From Bacteroidota bacterium (GTDB taxonomy: Bacteria > Bacteroidota > Bacteroidia > Bacteroidales > JAADGE01), in contig JAJRUH010000018.1 of assembly GCA_024277895.1 (NCBI GenBank), positions 1-51,341 on the forward strand: a DNA stretch of 51,341 nt. Reading direction: 5' to 3'. Below are positions 18,295-26,793 of the stretch, piece after piece (within the stretch, counting starts at the first letter, position 1; every line of letters starts with the position of its first letter). Made by a program: the position numbers and the translations under genes. The notes under the pieces were generated by a model. It had not been told where the DNA came from, ran no database searches, and worked only from the letters and a program-made list of their open reading frames with translations.

Positions 18295-18471
18295 GTGATT
18301 TGTAAATTTTGTAAAGAAAAAATACCGGATAATGCCGTTAAATGTCCGAACTGCGGAATCCCGAAAGATGAAACCGGTGTTCCGAAAGAAGACGTTTATA
18401 TTTGCCCTGTTTGCGGTGCGGAAAATCCGCCGGGTGAACGAAAATGTATGTTCTGTTGCAGTTTGTTTTAA
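18295..18471 (+). CDS. Small double zinc-ribbon protein, GTG start
   Basis: 58 residues encoded from a GTG; the frame has a stop three codons upstream and no earlier start. Two zinc-knuckle pairs are evenly set: Cys3-x2-Cys6 with Cys17-x2-Cys20, and Cys37-x2-Cys40 with Cys51-x2-Cys54. This resembles double-zinc-ribbon (DZR/zinc-ribbon_2) modules, but no other domain is attached, so it may be an adaptor or an RNA- or protein-binding factor. The repeat element ends only 13 bases upstream, so whatever promoter and ribosome site serve this gene lie inside the element or were displaced by it. The 3' end overlaps the convergent thioredoxin-like gene by 4 bases. Confidence 0.7.
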   Translation: MICKFCKEKIPDNAVKCPNCGIPKDETGVPKEDVYICPVCGAENPPGERKCMFCCSLF

Positions 18472-18806
18472 TTTTGAAAAAGCATATTATACGGTCTTTC
18501 AATTTGTTCGCCCAATTCATTAATGCCGATACTTCTGCTTTTTCTGAAACTTTCTCTGCCGCCGAAATAACAAACTACCGTAGGAACGGCAAAAATTTTA
18601 TTTTGTCCGGAAATTTCAGGTGTTAAAACCGTATCGGAATAAAACATTTTCATTTTAGGAAAATATTTTTCAAGCAGTTCGGCAACTTTAGGCTTTAATA
18701 CTTTACAAACATTACATTGTTCATGCGAAAAATATACTAACACTGCATCTTCTTTATCTAAAATATTTCGATATTCAGAAATGTCAGATATTGTAGGATA
18801 TAACAT
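18468..18806 (-). CDS. Thioredoxin-like protein
   Basis: 112 residues with a thioredoxin fold: VLVYFSHEQCNVC supplies a CxxC active site (Cys31, Cys34), and FAVPTVVCYFGG supplies the cis-Pro. The active site is CNVC with no preceding Trp, unlike the classical WCGPC, so it may act on a specific partner or have altered redox potential. There is no signal peptide, so it is cytoplasmic. Its stop overlaps that of the convergent zinc-ribbon gene by 4 bases, which might suggest but does not prove a functional link between a cysteine-rich protein and a thiol reductase. Confidence 0.82.
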   Translation of the reverse strand: MLYPTISDISEYRNILDKEDAVLVYFSHEQCNVCKVLKPKVAELLEKYFPKMKMFYSDTVLTPEISGQNKIFAVPTVVCYFGGRESFRKSRSIGINELGEQIERPYNMLFQN

Positions 18807-19051
18807 TGTTCTTTTTTAAAATTTCGGCAAATATAAAAACAAATTAAAATTTCATAAGCAGATTAATATAAATTAATTGAATCCGGTCATTTCGTTGATG
18901 TTGAGTATGGTTGTTAAACTGTCAGAACAGTAATGTATTCACACAGAACCCACAGATATTAATATAAAATGTCAATATTAGTTAAGTGTCTAATTCAGTA
19001 AATTAAATTTCCGTTCATTAATTAGAATTTTATCTTTACAAAAAAATCCGA

Positions 19052-21376
19052 ATGAAAATTTTACTTCCTATATATTTTTTCCTTTCATTAAATCTTTCGG
19101 TTTTTGCACAAACAATAACTATAAAAGGAACTGTTTCCGAAGCCGAAACCGGAGAAGCTGTTATAAATGCAATGATAAATACCGATGACGGAAAATACGG
19201 AACAGTAACGAATACATACGGATTCTACTCTCTTACCATTCCTTCCGACACAAAAAAACTACATTATAACAGTATCGGATATTCCGAAAAAGTTATTGAA
19301 CTAAAAGATTTTAAAACACATACAATTAATGTTGAATTACCGGAAAATATTAATGTGCTGGACGAGGTTACTATTACCGGAGAAGCCGCAGACAAAAATA
19401 TTAAGACGGCAGAAACCGGTGTTAATGCAATAAGCCCGAAAGACACAAAAATTATTCCCGTAATTTTCGGTGAACAGGATATTTTAAAAACCATACAACT
19501 TTTACCGGGAATTAAGCCCGCAGGAGACGGAAACAGCGGATTTTATGTTCGCGGCGGCGGTGCCGACGAAAATCTCATTTTATTAGATGAAGCTCCTGTT
19601 TATAATGCATCGCATTTAATGGGTTTTTTTTCAGTGTTTAATTCCGATGCAATAAAAAATGTAAAAATATACAAAGGTACAGCACCTGCACAATACGGCG
19701 GACGACTCTCATCGGTTCTTGATATTCAAATGAATGAAGGAAATTTAAAACACTTTACGGCAAACGGCGGCATCGGATTAATCTCATCACGCCTGACTTT
19801 AGAAACTCCGATTATTAAAGATAAAGCATCATTAATAATCTCAGGCAGAAGAACTTATGCTGATTTATTTCTTGCTTTTGCACCCAAAGAAGAGCAACGC
19901 AACAGTACTCTTTTTTTTTATGATTTGAACTCAAAAGCAAATTGGAAAATCAACGATAATAATCGTATTTTTCTGTCCGGATATTTCGGAAGGGATGTTT
20001 TCGGATTTAGCGATATTATGAGTATGAATTGGGGAAATATAACGGGTACTGCACGTTGGAATCACGTTTTTAATGAGACGTTATTTTTGAATACATCTGT
20101 TATATACAGTAAATATAACTATCAAATCGGCATAGGGCTTCTTGCCGATTCCGGAAAAGTAAAGTTGAATTCCGCAATTAAAGATTTTCACGTGAAAGAA
20201 GACTTTCAATATTTTCATAACAGCAAAAATTTGTTTCGTTTCGGATTGAGTTCAATATATCACACATTTTTGCCGGGCGAAGTGGATGCAAGCGAAGTCA
20301 GTTTTTTAAATGACATCAGCGTAGAAAATAAGTATGCTTTTGAAAATGCGGTTTATGTTTCACATGAAATTAATATTCTCGACAATTTAAAAGCTGTTTA
20401 CGGTTTGCGTCTGTCAGCTTTTTGTGTATTGGGTCCGAGTACGGTTTATGAATTTGACAACAGGCAACAACCGATTGATTCTGTATTGTACACAAAAAAT
20501 GAAATTGTTAAAACTTATAAAAATTTAGAGCCGCGTTTGTCTTTAAATTATATCATCAACAAACAAAATTCAGTTAAAGCAGCTTACACACGAAATGCCC
20601 AGTATGTTCATTTACTGTCAAATTCAACCTCATCAACACCGGCAGATATTTGGTATCCCACAACTAAAATTGTCCCGCCCGGAACCGCTGATTTATATTC
20701 CGTCGGTTACTACAAAAACATTTCTAACAATATGTTTGAAACTTCAATTGAAATGTATTACAAAGGCTTACACAACATTATTGATTACCGAAACGGAGCA
20801 AACGTAATGGTTAATAAATATTTGGAAGCCGAATTAGTTTTCGGAAAAGGGTGGTCTTACGGTGCCGAAGTTTATTTGAAAAAACAAAAAGGAAAATTAA
20901 CCGGATGGATTAGCTACACTTGGTCGAAAACAGAACGCAAATTTGACGAAATAAACAACGGTTTGGCTTTCTCGGCAAGACAAGACAGAAACCATGATTT
21001 TTCAATAACTGCTATTTATAAAATGAATAAACGTTTAAGTTTTGCTGCAACCTGGGTTTATTATACCGGTGATGCCGTAACATTTCCTTCGGGAAGATAT
21101 ATTATTGACGGACACATTGTGTCTCTTTACACAGAACGCAACGGCTATCGCATGCCGGATTATCACAGAGCCGATTTCAGCATAACATATTATAATAAAA
21201 AGAAAAAATATTGGAAATCAAGTTGGAATCTTTCCGTTTACAATGTGTATGCACGAAAAAATGCCTATCAAATTACTTTCAGACCGATAAATAGTAATTC
21301 AAGTCAGTTTGAAGCCGTTCGTTTGGCTTTGTTTTCAATTATTCCTTCGATTTCTTACAGTTTTTCGTTTCGGTGA
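19052..21376 (+). CDS. TonB-dependent receptor with carboxypeptidase-like N-terminal domain
   Basis: 774 residues. A signal peptide (about 1-19), a CarboxypepD_reg-like domain (about 21-100, TIKGTVSEAETGEAVINAMI and TNTYGFYSLTIPS), a TonB plug (about 120-225, with GFYVRGGGADENLILLDEAPVYN), then a beta-barrel to the terminal aromatic FSFR. This is the common Bacteroidota receptor type that imports bulky ligands across the outer membrane using TonB-ExbBD energy. No SusD-type partner is adjacent, so it is not a classical SusCD pair; ligand unknown. A TATCTTTA about 20 bases upstream of the ATG is a weak -7 candidate. Confidence 0.9.
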   Translation: MKILLPIYFFLSLNLSVFAQTITIKGTVSEAETGEAVINAMINTDDGKYGTVTNTYGFYSLTIPSDTKKLHYNSIGYSEKVIELKDFKTHTINVELPENINVLDEVTITGEAADKNIKTAETGVNAISPKDTKIIPVIFGEQDILKTIQLLPGIKPAGDGNSGFYVRGGGADENLILLDEAPVYNASHLMGFFSVFNSDAIKNVKIYKGTAPAQYGGRLSSVLDIQMNEGNLKHFTANGGIGLISSRLTLETPIIKDKASLIISGRRTYADLFLAFAPKEEQRNSTLFFYDLNSKANWKINDNNRIFLSGYFGRDVFGFSDIMSMNWGNITGTARWNHVFNETLFLNTSVIYSKYNYQIGIGLLADSGKVKLNSAIKDFHVKEDFQYFHNSKNLFRFGLSSIYHTFLPGEVDASEVSFLNDISVENKYAFENAVYVSHEINILDNLKAVYGLRLSAFCVLGPSTVYEFDNRQQPIDSVLYTKNEIVKTYKNLEPRLSLNYIINKQNSVKAAYTRNAQYVHLLSNSTSSTPADIWYPTTKIVPPGTADLYSVGYYKNISNNMFETSIEMYYKGLHNIIDYRNGANVMVNKYLEAELVFGKGWSYGAEVYLKKQKGKLTGWISYTWSKTERKFDEINNGLAFSARQDRNHDFSITAIYKMNKRLSFAATWVYYTGDAVTFPSGRYIIDGHIVSLYTERNGYRMPDYHRADFSITYYNKKKKYWKSSWNLSVYNVYARKNAYQITFRPINSNSSQFEAVRLALFSIIPSISYSFSFR

Positions 21377-21385
21377 AATCAGTTT

Positions 21386-22342
21386 CTAATTTTTTACTGC
21401 TTTCATTTCATGTTTTTTTGAATATCTTGCCCACCAAGTGCTGAGCAACAATCCGGAAGCAATATGCCAAATTCCCCACATTGCGGCAATAAAAGCTATA
21501 CCGCCGTATCCGTCGGGAAAAATATGCTTGTTGAAAATCAGCACCAAAGCAATTCCGGAATTTTGAATGCCGGTTTCAATGGTAATGGTTTTTCTGTCTA
21601 AAATTGATAAAAAAGAAACACGTGAAATCGTATTTCCGATACCAAAAGCAATTATATTATGAAAGAAAACAATCGGTAATAACAGAATAAAATAATTCAT
21701 AAAATGACTGAAATTGGCAAAAACGGCTCCGCCAATAAATCCGAGAAAAGCAATCACCGAACCCCATTTTATCGGTTTGATAATTTTTCCTGTTAATTTC
21801 GGAAACCGTCTGGCAAACCAAAGACCCGCAACCAACGGAATTCCCATTAAAATAATGATTGTCTGAAACACTTGTTGCCACGGTATTTCAATCGGATGTG
21901 CCAAAGGTACAGTGCTGATATACAGCTCACTCCAAAAAACAAAGTTCAAAGGTGTCATTATTATAGAAAGCAAATCTGAAAATGCCGTTAATGTTACGGA
22001 AAGAGCAACGTTTCCTTTTGCCATTGATGTCATAAAATTTGATACGTTTCCGCCGGGACAAGATGCTACAAGCAGCATTCCCAAAGAAATTGAAACCGGA
22101 AATTTTAATGAAATAACAAGTAAATAAGTAATTGCAGGTAACAGTAAAAATTGAGCAACAAGACCGATTATAACGGATTTAGGATTTTGTGTGATTTGAA
22201 GAAAGTTTTCACGTTTTATTCCGAGAGCAACACCAAACATTATAAATGCAATAGTAATGTTCATTATCATTAATCCGGCTTCGTTAAAATTTAACTTTAT
22301 TGCATCTAACGGTTGAAGCAGTGAATTATATTTTTCAAACAT
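21386..22342 (-). CDS. Bile acid:sodium symporter family (BASS/SBF) transporter
   Basis: 318 residues with nine to ten membrane segments. Family blocks: MFGVALGIKRENF near the N-terminus, LLVASCPGGNVSNFMTSMAKGN (the crossover-helix motif), and GIQNSGIALVLI late in the protein. These are typical of the SBF fold, which couples uptake of organic acids or related solutes to Na+. The substrate in free-living bacteria is usually not bile acids and cannot be inferred here. The gene is convergent with the TonB receptor (9 bases between stops) and lies 37 bases downstream of recX on the same strand. Confidence 0.88.
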   Translation of the reverse strand: MFEKYNSLLQPLDAIKLNFNEAGLMIMNITIAFIMFGVALGIKRENFLQITQNPKSVIIGLVAQFLLLPAITYLLVISLKFPVSISLGMLLVASCPGGNVSNFMTSMAKGNVALSVTLTAFSDLLSIIMTPLNFVFWSELYISTVPLAHPIEIPWQQVFQTIIILMGIPLVAGLWFARRFPKLTGKIIKPIKWGSVIAFLGFIGGAVFANFSHFMNYFILLLPIVFFHNIIAFGIGNTISRVSFLSILDRKTITIETGIQNSGIALVLIFNKHIFPDGYGGIAFIAAMWGIWHIASGLLLSTWWARYSKKHEMKAVKN

Positions 22343-22379
22343 GTTTATTTGTTTAAGGTGCTAATATATAAACTTTTAT

Positions 22380-22838
22380 TTATTTTTCTAATATCTTTAA
22401 AATTAAATCGGGCTCAAAACCTATCGAAGCGGCAAAGCGTATAAGTTTTTGCTTTTGTTTGAATTTGTCCTCATTTATTAAACTTTTTCTTTTTTGTTTC
22501 AGTAAATATTCAAGTGTTTCAATGTATTTTTTTTCGGAAAGTTCGGATAAAACATCGTAAATTAAAATTTCGGGAATGTTTTTTTGAAACAACATAGTTC
22601 GTATTTTTATTTTTCCCCATTTATTAAATTCAAACTTATCTCTGACATAATATTTTACATAGCGTTCTTCATCTATGAATTTTTGTTTTTCAAGTTCGGA
22701 AATAATTTTTTCAAACTCGGAAGGGTTTGCTTTCCAATCGTAAAGTTTTTTACGAATATCAGCTTTGCATTTTTCGGTTTTGCTGCAAAGATACATTGCT
22801 TTGTTGAGGGCTTTTTGATATGTTATATATTTTTGCAT
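22380..22838 (-). CDS. recX: Regulatory protein RecX
   Basis: 152 residues from the ATG at 22838; a longer TTG-started reading to 22901 would overlap the ubiD stop and adds residues not typical of the family, so it was not used. The sequence is a RecX three-helix-repeat protein: YQKALNKAMYLCSKTEKCKADIRKKL, then FIDEERYVKYYVRDKFEFNKWGKIKIRTML, then a third repeat ending KLIRFAASIGFEPDLILKIL. RecX restrains RecA filament growth. It is 52 bases downstream of ubiD on the same strand. recA is not in the window. Confidence 0.88.
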   Translation of the reverse strand: MQKYITYQKALNKAMYLCSKTEKCKADIRKKLYDWKANPSEFEKIISELEKQKFIDEERYVKYYVRDKFEFNKWGKIKIRTMLFQKNIPEILIYDVLSELSEKKYIETLEYLLKQKRKSLINEDKFKQKQKLIRFAASIGFEPDLILKILEK

Positions 22839-22890
22839 ATTACAAAAAAATTCCGAGTTTTTAAAATTCGGGAAGTCCGGAAGTGTTAAC

Positions 22891-24792
22891 CTATTCAACA
22901 ACCGCAGTTTTACTCATTATAAGGTGTTTATACTTTTCAGACGGTGAAGAAATAAAATCTCCGATACCGTATTCTGTCCATTTTTTATCAACGAGTATTA
23001 TTGTTTCCTCATCGGAAGTTACAATATCCGGCCAATCTCTTTTAAAATTATCAATATCGGAACGTTTTCTTGTGCCGTCAATTACAAGATGAGAAATTTT
23101 GTTTTCATCATCTTCCGAGCTAAAAATATAAAAATCCCTCATCGGTTCAATATTATTTGCAAAAATCCAAGTTGTTTGTTCAATGTCAAATACGTTTACC
23201 GGATAATCAACAAAAATCAGAAATTTTACCTTATTAATTTCTTTTTCTTTTATAAGATTTTCCGCTAAAAATTTAATGTGTTGTTTCTTGTTTTTTTCAA
23301 TTGAAATAAAAAGAAAAGAAATGTCTTCCTTTAAAAGTTCATCATTTATTTCTTTAATTTCCGGATATTTGTTTTTTACTGAAATTATATCAATTTCTAT
23401 TGTTTTGGTGTTTACTTTTATCGTTTTTGTATCCGATTTTTCTTCGTCATATTTGGTTGTTGCATCAAAACCGGCTTTGCTTCCGTATGCGAATTTACTT
23501 GACGAGTGGTCGAGAACATCAAGAGGACCTTTCATAAAAATAACATCGGTTTCGGGGTTTACCTTTTCGGAAAATATTTTTGCCGCTTGTTTATAATCGG
23601 AAATTTTAACATTTTCATCAAAAACAGTGAGCATTTTATTAAACATCATTTGTCCGGCACCCCAAAGCGAGCTCATTACTTTTTGTGCCTGCCCGGAAAA
23701 TGTTTTTTTAATACTGACAAGCGTAAGATTGTGGGCAACTCCGGCATCGGGAATATTCATGTCCGCTATTTCGGGAAGCATTGCTAACTTAATGGGTGAC
23801 AAAAAGATACGTTCGGTCGCTCGGGCAATATAAGCATCTTCCATAGGCGGAATTCCGACTACGGTTGCCGGATAAACGGCATTTTTTTTATGTGTTATGC
23901 AAGTTACGTGAAATTTCGGATACCAATCGGGCAAAGAGAAAAATCCGGTATGGTCGCCGAAAGGACCTTCCCAAATAAAATCTTCCTGCGGATCGACATA
24001 ACCTTCAATAATTATGTCGGCTTCCGCCGGAACATCGAGATCTTGCGTAATCGCTTTTACGAGTTTTACTTTTTCTTTACGAAGAAATCCGGCGAGCATA
24101 TATTCGTCGATATTATCGGGCAAAGGAGCTGTTGCGGCATAGGTTAAAGTCGGGTGTCCTCCGAGAGCAACGGCAATCGGCATTTTTTTTCCGAGTTTTT
24201 TATATTCCGAAAAGTGCCTTGCCCCTACTTTGTGTTTGTGCCAGTGCATTCCCGTTATGTCTTTTCCGAACACCTGCATACGATACATTCCTACATTGCG
24301 AATGCCCGTAAGGGGGTCTTTTGTAATTACTTGCGGAAAGGTGATAAATTTGCCTCCGTCACGGCTCCACGTTTTTAAAATCGGGAGAATTGACAAATCG
24401 GATTTTGTGTAAATTATTTCCTGAGATTTTCCTTTTCCGGAAACGGTTTTCGGCATATATGAAGAAAGTGTTGCAAGTTCGGGCAACATTTTAAGTTTTT
24501 CAAAAAAACCTTTTTTGGGAGACGCCATACTTTTAAACATTGCCTCCAACTCCTCTCCAATTTCATTAAAATCGTTAACGCCGAGGGCAATTTGCATTCT
24601 TTTTTCAGAGCCCAAAGCATTAATCAATACCGGAAAATCGGTTCCGTTGTTTTCAAAAAGCAGAGCTTTGCCTCCGCCTTCGGATTTTGACATTCGATCG
24701 GCAATTTCGGAAATTTCGAGCTCCGGATTTACCTTTGTTTTTATTCTGACAAGCTCGCCGGCTTGTTCTGCTTTATTTATAAAATTTTGCAT
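22891..24792 (-). CDS. UbiD family decarboxylase (menaquinone-type, long form)
   Basis: 633 residues. N-terminal MQNFINKAEQAGELVRIKTKVNPELEISEIADR and the central ATVVGIPPMEDAYIARATERIFL block mark the UbiD family, which uses prenylated FMN to decarboxylate aromatic or unsaturated acids. The length exceeds the roughly 490 residues of E. coli UbiD and fits the long form common in Bacteroidota, where it is linked to menaquinone synthesis. The extra C-terminal 140 residues contain a DYPVNVFDIEQTTWIFANNIEP block seen in this subgroup. A UbiX-type prenyltransferase that makes the cofactor is not in the window. Substrate assignment is inferred. Confidence 0.85.
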   Translation of the reverse strand: MQNFINKAEQAGELVRIKTKVNPELEISEIADRMSKSEGGGKALLFENNGTDFPVLINALGSEKRMQIALGVNDFNEIGEELEAMFKSMASPKKGFFEKLKMLPELATLSSYMPKTVSGKGKSQEIIYTKSDLSILPILKTWSRDGGKFITFPQVITKDPLTGIRNVGMYRMQVFGKDITGMHWHKHKVGARHFSEYKKLGKKMPIAVALGGHPTLTYAATAPLPDNIDEYMLAGFLRKEKVKLVKAITQDLDVPAEADIIIEGYVDPQEDFIWEGPFGDHTGFFSLPDWYPKFHVTCITHKKNAVYPATVVGIPPMEDAYIARATERIFLSPIKLAMLPEIADMNIPDAGVAHNLTLVSIKKTFSGQAQKVMSSLWGAGQMMFNKMLTVFDENVKISDYKQAAKIFSEKVNPETDVIFMKGPLDVLDHSSSKFAYGSKAGFDATTKYDEEKSDTKTIKVNTKTIEIDIISVKNKYPEIKEINDELLKEDISFLFISIEKNKKQHIKFLAENLIKEKEINKVKFLIFVDYPVNVFDIEQTTWIFANNIEPMRDFYIFSSEDDENKISHLVIDGTRKRSDIDNFKRDWPDIVTSDEETIILVDKKWTEYGIGDFISSPSEKYKHLIMSKTAVVE

Positions 24793-24850
24793 TTGTTTGT
24801 GTATTCAAAACTATAAAATATTGTTGCCGCTGAAAATTTATGATTTTGTT

Positions 24851-24925
24851 GCCTTAAAAAAGCGACTTGCTTTTTGTCGCCTTAAAAAGACGACTTGCTT
24901 TTTGTCGCCTTAAAAAGACGACTTA
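24851..24925 (-). terminator. Tandem 28-bp repeat forming serial terminator hairpins
   Basis: Two full 28-bp units (24851-24878, 24879-24906) and a partial third (24907-24925). On the minus strand each full unit gives GGCGAC, a short loop, then GTCGTC or GTCGC, followed by five or six T residues, i.e. an intrinsic terminator. The third, partial unit ends at the stop codon of the kinase gene. The array lies between the kinase stop and ubiD and should block readthrough into ubiD. Confidence 0.72.
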
Positions 24926-26653
24926 CAGTGTTTGTGAATAAAATTTTAACATTTTTTGTTCTGTATCATAAACATATAATAAATTTTCTTTACTTTTTAT
25001 TTTATACAAAAGAATACCGTCACGAGGCAAATATTCATATTTTTTTGCTTCGTAAGTTTTCCCTTCATCATTCGTTCGTTTCAGCAGATCTCCGAGAAAC
25101 CAGCGTCCGCCTCGCCTGCCCTTTTTTACTGTTCTGATTTTAACATCTTCATTTAATTTAACGGATATTACTTCTTCATTATCAAAAATTATTAATAACT
25201 GTCTCTTTTTAGTTTCCGTATTGAACAGCAATGCTGCAAAATCTTGCTTTCCGTTATTATTATAATCTCCGAAAGCAATTGTATTCATTTCAAAGCTTTT
25301 TTTGTTTTCAGGAATTATTTTCCAAGCGGTTTCATTGTTTTCATAATACTGATTTTCAACAAAATAATTACGCAAAGCCAATTTAAACTCTGCAGGAATA
25401 ATATTACCGGCAATACTGTTACCCATAATTGCATTAATTTGAACAAAGGCATGGGAAACTTCCAAATCTTTTTCATATACATAGCCGATATTATTTCTCA
25501 AGCTTTTAACTTTATACCAAGGTTTTTTTGTGATTCCGTCAGATGGTTTTTTTATGATTTTGACAGTTTCTCCATAATGCAGATTTTCAATTTTTTCTGC
25601 ATTTAAACTATCTCCTTTCAGGAGAAACGTATTATTGTCAATTACACGCCGCTCATCTTTTTTCGATAAGAAATAAAGACCGGAAATAATGATTGCAGAA
25701 AATGCTATTGCCGCCATCAGCATAATTAAATTTTGCCAAAAGCCGGTTCCGAAGGTTGGTTTAATGACATCTATATCGGCAGCATCTATTATTCTGGTTT
25801 GCAAGGAAATGTTTGTTCCTTTGGTTTTCTTTTTTTGAGCACTCAGCAGATCTATACTGAACTCTTCACAAGCCTGATATCGATTAATCGGATTATTTTC
25901 CGTTGCCTTTCGAATAATTGATTTCATTTTATCGGACACGCCGACATAAAATGCTGAGGGATCCGGGAAGGGTTGTGTTACAATTTTATTATAAATCTCA
26001 TATTCGCTTAAATTCTTATCATAAGGATATTGCCCGGTAAGAACATAAAATAAGGTTGCTCCTATTGAATATATATCAGTTCTTCTGTCCAAAATCTTAC
26101 CTTTTACCTGTTGCGGACTCATAAAAATAGTTGTGCCGAGCTTTGAGCCGCCTTGCGTTATTAATGCTTGATTTTTTCGTAAATGTTTAGCTATTCCGAA
26201 ATCTATTAATTTTACGGTATCATCGGAAGTAATCATAATATTGGAGGGCTTTATATCTCTGTGTATTATGTTTTTAGAGTGCATATGTCCGACAGCATCC
26301 AATACTTGTACGATAATTTTTATTGCTCTTGACTGCGGTACGGGTCCTGTTACCAAGTCAACGTATTCATCCAATGTTTGACCTTTTACATATTCTGTAA
26401 TAATAAACGTGCCTGAATCATTTTCAAAATAATCGTACAGAGTAACGATGTTAGGATGGTTAAGACGAGAAAGCAGTTTTGCCTCATTAAAAAAACGTGT
26501 TTTGTATTGCGGATTTTTTTTGAGAATAGGATTTAACATTTTAATTGCTGCCTTATTTTTTAAATATTTATGAATACCGAGATAAACGGTTGACATTCCG
26601 CCTTCTTCGATAATTTCATCTATTTCATAATTATTTAAATATTTCCCTATCAT
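24923..26653 (-). CDS. Hanks-type Ser/Thr protein kinase with extracytoplasmic SH3-like domain
   Basis: 576 residues. Kinase domain about 1-270: Gly-rich loop EEGGMSTVYLG, Lys38 in AAIK, catalytic loop HRDIKPSN (Asp133), DFG at 151-153, and the APE-equivalent MSPQQV. A linker leads to one membrane segment (about 306-329), then an outside region with a bacterial SH3-like module (about 340-405, LHYGETVKIIKKPSDG and GYVYEKDLEVS). The C-terminal 170 residues are unassigned. PASTA repeats, the usual sensor of such kinases in Gram-positives, are absent. The PP2C phosphatase lies 140 bases upstream on the same strand, giving a kinase/phosphatase pair. Confidence 0.9.
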   Translation of the reverse strand: MIGKYLNNYEIDEIIEEGGMSTVYLGIHKYLKNKAAIKMLNPILKKNPQYKTRFFNEAKLLSRLNHPNIVTLYDYFENDSGTFIITEYVKGQTLDEYVDLVTGPVPQSRAIKIIVQVLDAVGHMHSKNIIHRDIKPSNIMITSDDTVKLIDFGIAKHLRKNQALITQGGSKLGTTIFMSPQQVKGKILDRRTDIYSIGATLFYVLTGQYPYDKNLSEYEIYNKIVTQPFPDPSAFYVGVSDKMKSIIRKATENNPINRYQACEEFSIDLLSAQKKKTKGTNISLQTRIIDAADIDVIKPTFGTGFWQNLIMLMAAIAFSAIIISGLYFLSKKDERRVIDNNTFLLKGDSLNAEKIENLHYGETVKIIKKPSDGITKKPWYKVKSLRNNIGYVYEKDLEVSHAFVQINAIMGNSIAGNIIPAEFKLALRNYFVENQYYENNETAWKIIPENKKSFEMNTIAFGDYNNNGKQDFAALLFNTETKKRQLLIIFDNEEVISVKLNEDVKIRTVKKGRRGGRWFLGDLLKRTNDEGKTYEAKKYEYLPRDGILLYKIKSKENLLYVYDTEQKMLKFYSQTL

Positions 26654-26793
26654 TTTACTGATTTCTATTTATCATGATATGTTTACAAATTTAATATTAT
26701 TAAAAGTTGCTTTTTAATATGCCCGGAACAATAATGATTCAATAATTTTATTCGTCAAATAAACAAAAAATAACTTGTATTCTGAATTAGAAT

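Noticed and set aside
22839-22901. Longer recX reading from a TTG at 22901
   Set aside because: It overlaps the ubiD stop and adds a non-conserved N-terminus; the ATG at 22838 gives the usual RecX start.
24851-24925. Possible CRISPR array from the 28-bp tandem unit
   Set aside because: The units are directly joined with no spacers, and each forms a terminator hairpin with a T run. There are no cas genes.
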